Below are positions 7,729 through 13,791 of a DNA stretch of 13,791 bases, in pieces. A program made the translations under genes and the position numbers. The stretch comes from an uncultured Litorilinea sp. (GTDB lineage: Bacteria > Chloroflexota > Anaerolineae > Caldilineales > Caldilineaceae), in contig CAMPHP010000010.1 in NCBI GenBank assembly GCA_946885925.1, forward strand, positions 1 to 13,791, written 5' to 3'. Position 1 is the stretch's first letter, and each line of letters begins with the position of its first letter. The notes beneath the pieces are model-generated. The model had not been told where the DNA came from, did not search any database, and saw only the letters and a program-made list of their open reading frames with translations.

Positions 7729-8763
7729 TTATGGATTAACTGCGATATTAAGCGCCGCTGCATCTTCGGTAAGTAACTGCCAGGTGGCATCATCCACTTC
7801 GATGCCCTGGGCACTACGGATCGCTGCCATACGCTGTTCCGGCTCACCGGGAAGCATGACGCTCTCAAAGCCAGGTGCGGGCTTGACTGCCTTGACCCGT
7901 TGCGCCACGGCTTGGCTGGCACTCTCATATTCTTCGGGTGCGCGGAAGGCTGCGATATCGAGCACGATAAAGAGCACACCATTGCCCGCGATATATCCAG
8001 GTAAAATGGGAGTCCCATTGCCCGTAAGCAGACCCGCCATAAAATCGACTAGGAGCGAGAGTCCGTAGCCTTTATGGGTTGCCGAAGGGAGCAACATGCC
8101 GCCATCATAGAGGTCTGCAGGGTTGGTACTGGGTAGACCGGCATTGTTGAGAATCCAGCCTTCTGGAATGCTCTTGCCCCGGTTGCGGGCGACGCGTACC
8201 TTACCCTCTGCCACGGCACTGGTGGCAAAGTCGAGGACGATGGGGTCACTGTCGCCTACGGGCAGTGCAGCCGCGATGGGATTCGTGCCCAGGAGTCGTT
8301 CCGCACCGCCAAAGGGGGCAACAATTCCGGTGGCCCCTCCGCCATTGCAGAAGGCTAGGGCCAATGTCTGATGTTCCGCGGCCAACTCGACCCATTCACC
8401 CAGCCGTCCCACATGACCACAGTGGATCACACCCGCGGCGGCGACACCATGAATTTTGGCACGCGCGATTGCTTCATTGATGGCAAAACGTGCTGCGACT
8501 TGCCCGAAGCTGCGCTGCGCGTCTATTGTGACCGCTGCACCGTGCTCGTGGACGATGACCGGACGCGCAGCCGGATTGAGATCGCCGCGGCGGATAGCGT
8601 CGAGATATTGGCGAACACGCACGCTGCCATGCGAGTCATGGCCCACGAGGTCGCTACCCACCAACGAGGTAGCAACCGTTTCGGCAATGTCGTCGGGTGC
8701 TCCGGCTGCAACGAAGATACGTTTGGCTAGGTCAATCAGCGTGGAGGGTTGGAGCAAAGGCAT
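7729..8763 (-). CDS. Ldh_2-family NAD(P)-dependent 2-hydroxyacid dehydrogenase
   Basis: A soluble oxidoreductase of the malate/L-lactate/L-sulfolactate/ureidoglycolate dehydrogenase family (Pfam Ldh_2), which also includes the 2,3-diketogulonate reductase YiaK. It has 344 residues, the normal length. The family marks are DSHG (43-46) with H45 and R49, HCGHVGRLGEW (114-124), LLGTNPIA (157-164) and HKGYGLSL (230-237). The fold is unrelated to classical lactate dehydrogenase. The exact substrate cannot be read from the sequence. Between a sugar-acid dehydratase and a Rieske protein, it probably interconverts a 2-hydroxy- and a 2-oxo-acid of the same catabolic route. The ribosome binding site is weak. 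It starts 58 bases after the dehydratase stop, on the same strand, probably in one operon. Confidence 0.9.
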   Translation of the reverse strand: MPLLQPSTLIDLAKRIFVAAGAPDDIAETVATSLVGSDLVGHDSHGSVRVRQYLDAIRRGDLNPAARPVIVHEHGAAVTIDAQRSFGQVAARFAINEAIARAKIHGVAAAGVIHCGHVGRLGEWVELAAEHQTLALAFCNGGGATGIVAPFGGAERLLGTNPIAAALPVGDSDPIVLDFATSAVAEGKVRVARNRGKSIPEGWILNNAGLPSTNPADLYDGGMLLPSATHKGYGLSLLVDFMAGLLTGNGTPILPGYIAGNGVLFIVLDIAAFRAPEEYESASQAVAQRVKAVKPAPGFESVMLPGEPEQRMAAIRSAQGIEVDDATWQLLTEDAAALNIAVNP

Positions 8764-8802
8764 AATCAGAGCTTTCTAGGGAGTGAAAGAGATTTGTTTG
8801 CC

Positions 8803-8831
8803 ACATCAATCTGCTACTACATCAATCTGCT
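8803..8831. repeat. 13-bp direct repeat at the dehydratase stop codon
   Basis: ACATCAATCTGCT occurs at 8803-8815 and again at 8819-8831, a 16-base period. The second copy contains the dehydratase TGA stop (8822-8824). It looks like a small local duplication, and no function is evident. Confidence 0.7.
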
Positions 8832-10828
8832 GCTGTGGCTTGCGGGGCGAGGGCACGTTGTCCCGCCTCTAGCAATTGGATAATGCGATCTACGTCATAG
8901 ACACAGCCACCCCAGGTGCCGCCACCTGCCGCTTGTAAGGCTGCCCACAGGCGCGTGTCGTCGGGCAGGCGCGGGTCCGCAGCAAGTGTGGGATTGGCGC
9001 TGCGCTGGGCCAATACTGCTGCACCCGTGGCAGGGTCGTAGCGTTGCCCATCATGGCCTACGAGATCGAGACTACCTTCGAGGTTTACGGTGTCAATAAT
9101 GATTTGGATCAGGTCACCATCACGCACGCGACCAATCGGGCCGCCAGCGAGTGCTTCGGGGCCGATGTGTCCAATACAAGCGCCCGTACTCACGCCGCTA
9201 AAGCGCGCATCGGTAATCAGCGCAACTTCCTTGCCCCATTTGAGGTATTTGAGGGCAGAGGTGAGTTGGTAAGTCTCTTCCATGCCTGAACCCATCGGGC
9301 CACAGCCAGCAACCACAATCACATCGCCGGGGTGAATCTCTTTGTCTCCTTGGCCTTTAATGGCAGCGATGGCCGCGCGCTCACTGGTGAAGACGCGAGC
9401 TGGGCCAATCTTGCGATAGACACCATCGGGATCAACGACGGAGGGGTCAATCGAGGTACTTTTGACCACGGAACCTTCGGGGGCAAGGTTGCCGCGCGGG
9501 AAGGTGACTGTGCTGGTGAGACCTCGCTCGCGGGCGCTCTTGGGGTCCATGATCACCTGGTCTGGATCAACGCCATCGGTTCGATGGAGATGTTCGCGCA
9601 ATCGCTTGCGCCGCTCGCTGCTCGCCCACTCGTCTAAGAGCAGATCCAGCGTGCGGTTATGGACGGTGAGGGCGTTGAGACGGAGCAAGCCCAATTCGCG
9701 CAGATGCAGCATGACCTCTGGCACACCACCTGCCAGGTAGACCTGTACCGTGGGATGGCCGACCGGGCCGTTGGGCAGAGCATCCACCAGACGAGGAACA
9801 CTGCGGTTGATACGCACCCAGTCATCCACAGTGGGTCGGGGCAGACCGGCAGCATGGGCAATGGCAGGGATATGCAGCAGCAGATTGGTGCTGCCGCCAA
9901 AGGCCGCATGTACGACCATTGCGTTGTGGAGCGCGTCTTCTGTGAGAATGTCGGTGGTGGTGCGCCCATCCATAAAGAGGTTGATGAGGGCCTGGGCCGA
10001 ACGCTTGGCAAGGTCAAGCCAAATGGGTTGGCCGGAGGGGGCCAGAGCTGAATGAACCAGGCTCATGCCTAATGCCTCGGCAACAACCTGGCTGGTGGCA
10101 GCAGTGCCGAGAAATTGGCAACCACCCCCAGCGCTACCACAAGACTTGCAGCCCAACTCGGCGGCTTCTTCCACGGTAATCTCGCCATGAGCAAAGCGCA
10201 CACCAATGGTTTGAACTTTGCCAGAATCTTCGCCCTCGGTCGGAGGAAGAGTGACACCACCAGGGACAAGGATGGTGGGCAAATTGTGTTGCGCTGCCAG
10301 CGCGATCATGGTGGCGGGTAGTCCCTTGTCACAAGTAGCTACACCCATGACTCCCTTGCGCGTGGGTAGCGAACGCATGAGGCGACGCATCACGATCGAC
10401 GCATCGTTGCGATAGGGGAGGCTATCCATCATGGCGACCGTGCCTTGGCTGCGCCCATCACATGGGTCTGTGACATAGGCGGCAAAGGGAATTGTGCCCT
10501 TGGCTTTGAATTCCTTGGCCGCCTCTTGCATCAGCAGGCCGACTTCCCAATGGCCGGTGTGATAGCCCAAGGCGATGGGTGTGCCATCTGGGGCACGAAT
10601 CCCACCTTGAGTGCTGAGGATGAGAAATTCAGGTTGGCGAAGGGTGCGCGGCTCCCAGCCCATGCCTGCATTTTGCGTCATGGCAAAGAGGTCGCCGCTG
10701 GGCGCATTGAGCAGAAGCTCGGCATCCAAGGGTAGGCTACCCTCTGGGCCTGCATCGTTTGTCTTGATTTGGTATAGGGTAGGGTCGGCGCTATCAATCG
10801 GTACCGCGCCGTTGGGTTGGCTGGTCAT
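8822..10828 (-). CDS. YjhG/YagF-family sugar-acid dehydratase (xylonate dehydratase-like)
   Basis: An IlvD/Edd-family iron-sulfur dehydratase. The YjhG/YagF branch removes water from D-xylonate or similar aldonic acids to give 2-keto-3-deoxy acids. The 668 residues fit this branch (E. coli YjhG is about 655). Likely cluster cysteines are C123 (DPCDGRSQG), C166 (ATCDKG) and C237 ([10 protein letters not shown]), with C227 and C230 nearby. YjhG-type segments run throughout: [68 protein letters not shown] and [11 protein letters not shown]. These exclude biosynthetic IlvD. The ATG has AAGGA (10833-10837) four bases upstream. It is the first gene of the - strand operon, divergent from pdxA2. Substrate specificity, such as xylonate or another C4-C5 acid, is inferred only. 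Confidence 0.93.
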   Translation of the reverse strand: MTSQPNGAVPIDSADPTLYQIKTNDAGPEGSLPLDAELLLNAPSGDLFAMTQNAGMGWEPRTLRQPEFLILSTQGGIRAPDGTPIALGYHTGHWEVGLLMQEAAKEFKAKGTIPFAAYVTDPCDGRSQGTVAMMDSLPYRNDASIVMRRLMRSLPTRKGVMGVATCDKGLPATMIALAAQHNLPTILVPGGVTLPPTEGEDSGKVQTIGVRFAHGEITVEEAAELGCKSCGSAGGGCQFLGTAATSQVVAEALGMSLVHSALAPSGQPIWLDLAKRSAQALINLFMDGRTTTDILTEDALHNAMVVHAAFGGSTNLLLHIPAIAHAAGLPRPTVDDWVRINRSVPRLVDALPNGPVGHPTVQVYLAGGVPEVMLHLRELGLLRLNALTVHNRTLDLLLDEWASSERRKRLREHLHRTDGVDPDQVIMDPKSARERGLTSTVTFPRGNLAPEGSVVKSTSIDPSVVDPDGVYRKIGPARVFTSERAAIAAIKGQGDKEIHPGDVIVVAGCGPMGSGMEETYQLTSALKYLKWGKEVALITDARFSGVSTGACIGHIGPEALAGGPIGRVRDGDLIQIIIDTVNLEGSLDLVGHDGQRYDPATGAAVLAQRSANPTLAADPRLPDDTRLWAALQAAGGGTWGGCVYDVDRIIQLLEAGQRALAPQATAAD

Positions 10829-10923
10829 AATGTCCTTAGGGAACTATCCCGGTGCTAAAGTTGGGCGGACGATAGGCAAGTATCTTGCAAACTAACCTGT
10901 AACCCCTCGCGATTACGATGATC

Positions 10924-10980
10924 TCTACAATGTCGATTTCTGCAATGTCAATTTCTACAATGTCTGAGGAGCAGCATTGT
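10924..10980. repeat. three tandem 15-bp repeats plus inverted repeat, candidate operator
   Basis: Units at 10924-10938, 10939-10953 and 10954-10968 share the core TCTRCAATGTC (R is A or G). The third unit's ACAATG (10957-10962) also forms an inverted repeat with CATTGT (10975-10980), center-to-center 18 bases. The position midway between divergent catabolic operons fits a regulator binding site. No regulator gene is in the window. Confidence 0.55.
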
Positions 10981-11037
10981 TCAACAGTGTGCGGGCGTGC
11001 AAGTGGGTATCTGTCTCTATTTTGCCCCAAATGGAAC

Positions 11038-11066
11038 TGTTCAGCAAGGGAGGGGTATGCTACGAT
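11038..11066 (+). promoter_or_regulatory. candidate extended -10 promoter for pdxA2
   Basis: TACGAT (11061-11066) matches four of six -10 positions and carries the extended -10 TG (11058-11059). The -35 at the right spacing (TGTTCA, 11038-11043) is weak. It would give a leader of about 58 bases before the pdxA2 ATG. A weak -35 would fit dependence on an activator. Confidence 0.4.
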
Positions 11067-11130
11067 TGGAGAGATTAGAGATAGAGCTACCAAGCAACCA
11101 AGTGAGCAAACAGGTAGGAAGGAGCGCTGC

Positions 11131-12150
11131 ATGGCGAAATCGACGCGCCCATTGTTGGCGATTACGCTAGGTGATCCGGCGGGGATTGGCCCAGAGGTGA
11201 TCCTCAAGGCACTGCATGATAGGGTTGTTTATGAAAGCGCGCGCCCGCTGGTGGTCGGTGACAGCCGGATTCTGGCCCGCGCCCAACAATGGCTAGAGGG
11301 TACGCCGTTGACGCTGGAGACGGTCAGCAGCCCGGAGCAGGGCAGCTATACACCTGGGACACTCACTTTGCTCGACTTGCACAATGCTGATCCTACGCAG
11401 ATTCCACCAGGGCAGATTAGCGCCGCCGCTGGCAAGGCTGCGGTGGAGTATGTCTTTGCTGCGTGCGATTTGGCGATGGCAGGGCAGGTAGATGGCATCG
11501 TGACCGCGCCCTTGAACAAGGAAGCCATGCATTTAGGCGGCTATAAGTTCCCAGGTCATACCGAATTGCTCACCGAGCGCACGGGGGCCAAGCGGGTGAG
11601 TATGCTGTTGGTGGGGCCAAAGTTGCGGGTGGTGCATGTGAGCACACATGTCTCGCTGCAAGAAGCGATTCGACGCGTGACACCCGCACGCGTGCGCGAG
11701 GTCATCGAGATTGCCCACCAATCCTGTCTTGCCTTGGGTATTTCCCATCCCCGTATTGCGGTGGCGGGATTGAACCCCCATGCGAGTGAGAGTGGTCTGT
11801 TTGGCAATGAGGAAGGGACATTTGTGGCCCCAGCCATTGCTGCTGCGCGGGCCGATGGGCTTGATGTTTCCGACCCTATGCCACCTGACACAATTTTTTT
11901 GCGTGCGGTGAAGGGGGAATATGATATTGTGGTTGCTATGTACCATGACCAAGGGCATATCCCTATGAAACTGTTGGCCTTTGACAGCGGCGTCAATGTC
12001 AGTATGGGGTTGCCGATTATCCGTACATCGGTGGACCATGGCACAGCCTTTGACATTGCTGGCACGGGCAAGGCGCGCGCCGACAGTATGATCGCTGCTA
12101 TTGAAGTCGCGGTACAGATGGCACAGGCGCGAGATACGATAGAGGCATGA
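11131..12150 (+). CDS. pdxA2: PdxA2-type 4-phospho-sugar-acid dehydrogenase
   Basis: A PdxA-family metal- and NAD-dependent dehydrogenase. Beside a DUF1537 kinase, such proteins oxidise 4-phospho-D-threonate or 4-phospho-D-erythronate; the product loses CO2 to give dihydroxyacetone phosphate. The 339 residues match the family. The N-terminal LAITLGDPAGIGPEV is diagnostic. The three metal histidines are H173 (VSTHVS), H217 (LNPHASE) and H272 (YHDQGHIP). PGHTE (141-145) and the VDHGTAFDIAGTGKA substrate loop (301-315) are intact. AAGGAG (11119-11124) lies six bases before this ATG, which excludes an in-frame start at 10918. The stop overlaps the kinase start, so the two are translationally coupled. 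A role in vitamin B6 synthesis (true PdxA) is the alternative, but the kinase partner makes it less likely. Confidence 0.88.
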   Translation: MAKSTRPLLAITLGDPAGIGPEVILKALHDRVVYESARPLVVGDSRILARAQQWLEGTPLTLETVSSPEQGSYTPGTLTLLDLHNADPTQIPPGQISAAAGKAAVEYVFAACDLAMAGQVDGIVTAPLNKEAMHLGGYKFPGHTELLTERTGAKRVSMLLVGPKLRVVHVSTHVSLQEAIRRVTPARVREVIEIAHQSCLALGISHPRIAVAGLNPHASESGLFGNEEGTFVAPAIAAARADGLDVSDPMPPDTIFLRAVKGEYDIVVAMYHDQGHIPMKLLAFDSGVNVSMGLPIIRTSVDHGTAFDIAGTGKARADSMIAAIEVAVQMAQARDTIEA

Positions 12151-13376
12151 TGACAATACGTACTCCCGCGCTGGTGCCCGCGTTGGTCATCGTGGCTGAT
12201 GACCTGACGGGCGCGGCAGATAGCGCTGCGCGCTGTGTGCAAGCCGGGTTATCTGCTGAAGTCTGGTTGGAACCGACGCACGAGCCAGCCCAAGTAGATG
12301 TGGTGGCAGTCTCCTCCGACTCGCGCTTTTTGCTGCCCGCCGAGGCGGCTCAACGCGTGCGGGAGACGCTGGCGATATTGGCGACCGGACCGACAGCAGC
12401 GGGTGTAACCTGGTACAAGAAGATCGATTCGACTTTGCGCGGCAATTTGGGAGCGGAATTGGAAGCCATGCTAGCGCTCTTGCCAGGCAAGAGTGCTGTC
12501 ATCTCGCCCGCCTTTCCCGCCCAAGGTCGTGGACTGGAAGGGGGCAAACTGGTCTATGCGGGTGCGCCGCCACGTCATCTGCCAACCCTACTGAGCGCGC
12601 AGAGCCAATTCGTTGTGGGGGTGATCGGTCTGGCGACCGTGCGGCAGGGAGTCCACGCGCTACGAAAAACGTTGCAGGAGAGAAGGCGGCAGGGCGAACG
12701 GCTGTTGGTGGTAGATGGGATGACCGATGCTGACCTTGTGACCATTGTCGCCGCAGCCAATACCGATGCGTATCTGCTCTGTGGCAGCGCGGGGATGGTG
12801 GGGCCGTTGGCTGCACGCTGGACCACGCAGCAGACGAGTCCAGAAGTCCAGACGACTCGTATCCCACCTGGCCCCATCTTGGCTGTCGTGGGTAGCGGCA
12901 GCAAAACGGCCCACGTCCAGGTGGCTCAGGTTAAGAGGACAGGCATCATGCATGTGCGTGTGCTGGGTCACTCGTGGTATGAGATGGATTTGGTTGGCGC
13001 ACAATGCCATCCGGTTGGCGACTGGCTACTCCATTTAGCACCCCCCACGGACAACACTCAACTTGAAGGCCCAACTGCGCGCGCCCAGGCTGCTCGTTTG
13101 GCTGACCTGACTTATGCGGCGGTAGACCGGCTCCAGCCTGGCGCGCTGATCCTGGTGGGGGGCGATACTGCCTATTATGTGCTGCGGCGGTTGGGCATTG
13201 AGCGGCTGCGCGTGGTGGAGGAACTGTTGCCTGGAATCCCGCTGACCTTTGGGGTAGACCGGCATGGGATAGAGCGCGCAGTGGTACTCAAGCCCGGAAA
13301 TTTCGGAGACAAAGCTACGTTGGTGACACTGCACACGGCACTGCGCGAGAGGCAGCAGGCTCTACCGTCCAGCTAA
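12147..13376 (+). CDS. dtnK: four-carbon acid sugar kinase (DUF1537 family, DtnK-like)
   Basis: An ATP-dependent kinase that phosphorylates a C4 sugar acid, D-threonate or D-erythronate, at O4, giving the substrate of PdxA2. The 409 residues form two domains. The N-terminal sugar-acid-binding domain has VIVADDLTGAADSA (14-27) and the signature KKIDSTLRGN (91-100). GSAGMVGPLAA is at 213-223. The C-terminal nucleotide-binding domain has VVGSGSKT (247-254), VGGDTAYYVLRRLG (337-350) and KPGNFGDK (382-389). ATG at 12147 overlaps the pdxA2 stop as ATGA, and a second ATG at 12150 is equally usable. The pair PdxA2 plus DUF1537 kinase is a known module, so a threonate/erythronate route is the likely job. 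DtnK and DenK specificities cannot be separated by eye. Confidence 0.88.
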   Translation: MMTIRTPALVPALVIVADDLTGAADSAARCVQAGLSAEVWLEPTHEPAQVDVVAVSSDSRFLLPAEAAQRVRETLAILATGPTAAGVTWYKKIDSTLRGNLGAELEAMLALLPGKSAVISPAFPAQGRGLEGGKLVYAGAPPRHLPTLLSAQSQFVVGVIGLATVRQGVHALRKTLQERRRQGERLLVVDGMTDADLVTIVAAANTDAYLLCGSAGMVGPLAARWTTQQTSPEVQTTRIPPGPILAVVGSGSKTAHVQVAQVKRTGIMHVRVLGHSWYEMDLVGAQCHPVGDWLLHLAPPTDNTQLEGPTARAQAARLADLTYAAVDRLQPGALILVGGDTAYYVLRRLGIERLRVVEELLPGIPLTFGVDRHGIERAVVLKPGNFGDKATLVTLHTALRERQQALPSS

Positions 13377-13400
13377 TCATGTGTATAAAGAAGGCACAAT

Positions 13401-13703
13401 TTATCGTTCTCGCACCGCAATGACCCCAATCCGTAACCCAAGAGCGCCCAATATCGTAGCAAGAGTATCTAGCCTCGGGTTACTCTTGCCCGACAGTGTA
13501 CGATAAAGCGATTCTCGGTTGAGATGTGTAATTTCAGATAAAGCAGTCATGCCACCTAAACGAGCGTCAGCAACATGCCTTAGAGCTAACTTGAATGCCT
13601 CTATATCGTCATCCGCAAGAAACTCTTCCAGGTACATAGCGGCGGTTTCTGGGTCTTTTAACAACTCTCGGCTAGTCTCATCAAATGGAACGCTTGCTTT
13701 CAT
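13401..13703 (-). CDS. addiction-module antidote protein (HI1420-type HTH)
   Basis: A small DNA-binding protein of the Xre/HTH addiction-module antidote type, the antitoxin of type II toxin-antitoxin pairs, which neutralises a RelE/HigB-like toxin and represses its own operon. From ATG 13703 it has 100 residues. The N-terminal half resembles the family: DPETAAMYLEEFLADDDIEAFKLALRHVADARLGG. A helix-turn-helix follows (about 51-90): MTALSEITHLNRESLYRTLSGKSNPRLDTLATILGALGL. The ATG at 13703 is preceded by GGAG and AAGG (within 13706-13717). An ATG at 13718 would add five residues. It converges with dtnK 24 bases away. The toxin is normally encoded directly upstream, here beyond or at the window edge, so the pairing is not seen. 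Confidence 0.82.
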   Translation of the reverse strand: MKASVPFDETSRELLKDPETAAMYLEEFLADDDIEAFKLALRHVADARLGGMTALSEITHLNRESLYRTLSGKSNPRLDTLATILGALGLRIGVIAVRER

Positions 13704-13791
13704 TTGCCTTTTCTCCATAGTCGTTTCATGCCGAGATTAGCTAGCTGCTTTCCCTTGTAAGGCAAAGAAAGCTGTAACCGCTTGTGTATGC
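13700..13791 (-). other. possible 3' end of a gene upstream of the antidote
   Basis: One - strand frame is open from the window edge to a TGA at 13700-13702, which overlaps the antidote ATG as ATGA. Such overlaps are typical of toxin-antitoxin pairs. The 29-residue tail (ending MKRLWRKGK) is not recognisable. A second frame is also open from the edge and ends at 13737-13739. I cannot tell which, if either, is coding. Confidence 0.25.

Larger units (their letters stand above)
10829..11130. promoter_or_regulatory. divergent control region between the two sugar-acid operons
   Basis: These 302 bases separate the start codons of the dehydratase (-) and pdxA2 (+). They hold the 15-bp repeats and the inverted repeat at 10924-10980 and a candidate + strand promoter, described separately. 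I could not pick a convincing -35/-10 pair for the - strand operon. An open frame from 10918 runs in frame into pdxA2, but it is made of repeat sequence and has no ribosome binding site, so I treat it as non-coding. Confidence 0.6.

Noticed and set aside
8822..10828. Biosynthetic dihydroxy-acid dehydratase (IlvD).
   Set aside because: Length and segment-by-segment resemblance follow the YjhG/YagF branch, and the neighbours are sugar-acid genes, not ilv/leu genes.
10924..10968. CRISPR array from the three regular repeats.
   Set aside because: The units are 15 bp and directly adjacent with no spacers, and there are no cas genes.
10918..11130. A 71-residue N-terminal extension of PdxA2 starting at 10918.
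   Set aside because: The extension is repeat-derived (MSIST/MSISA) and unlike the family. A good AAGGAG precedes the ATG at 11131, where the conserved family N-terminus starts.
11131..12150. Vitamin B6 biosynthesis enzyme PdxA.
   Set aside because: The ATGA-coupled DUF1537 kinase points to the catabolic PdxA2 role. No pdxJ, ksgA or other B6 gene is nearby.

Overview
The window is an ordinary stretch of bacterial chromosome with two metabolic blocks, a secreted protease between them, and an antitoxin-like gene at the right edge. It probably comes from the Chloroflexota. That placement is an inference from the secreted protease, which ends in a LYIPILQR-type tail often seen on exported proteins of that phylum, and from the gene mix. 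No rRNA or marker gene is present to confirm it. I see no tRNA, rRNA, CRISPR array, transposase or phage gene.

Left block (about 64-3786, + strand): a methionine operon. A strong sigma70-type promoter (TTGACA, 17 bases, TATCAT) is followed by a clear SAM-I (S-box) riboswitch. Its P1 3' strand is identical to the 3' arm of the downstream terminator, so the transcriptional switch can be read directly from the sequence. The riboswitch controls metY (O-acetylhomoserine sulfhydrylase), metX (homoserine O-acetyltransferase) and metW (a methyltransferase-like partner of MetX). metX and metW overlap by four bases. A bidirectional terminator closes the operon.

Middle (3830-5787, - strand and intergenic): a secreted subtilisin-like S8 protease with an intact catalytic triad, then about 330 non-coding bases rich in inverted repeats. 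These include a perfect 23-bp hairpin. An 18-bp hairpin follows and spans the stop codon of the next gene.

Right block (5788-13376): a divergent sugar-acid catabolism cluster. The - strand carries a YjhG/YagF-type sugar-acid dehydratase, an Ldh_2-family 2-hydroxyacid dehydrogenase, and a Rieske iron-sulfur protein fused to a large uncharacterised domain. The + strand carries a PdxA2-type 4-phospho-sugar-acid dehydrogenase overlapping a DUF1537 four-carbon acid sugar kinase. The last two form a recognised pair that phosphorylates a C4 sugar acid (threonate or erythronate) and oxidatively decarboxylates it to dihydroxyacetone phosphate. The dehydratase suggests a second route for a pentonate-type acid. 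The 302-base divergent control region holds three tandem 15-bp repeats and an overlapping inverted repeat, which may be an operator. No regulator, transporter or aldolase lies inside the window.

Right edge (13401-13791, - strand): a HI1420-type addiction-module antidote protein. Its expected toxin partner would lie at or beyond the window end.

Most of this is recognisable biology. The least explained items are the C-terminal domain of the Rieske fusion, the operator-like repeats, and the paired long hairpins at 5660-5800.
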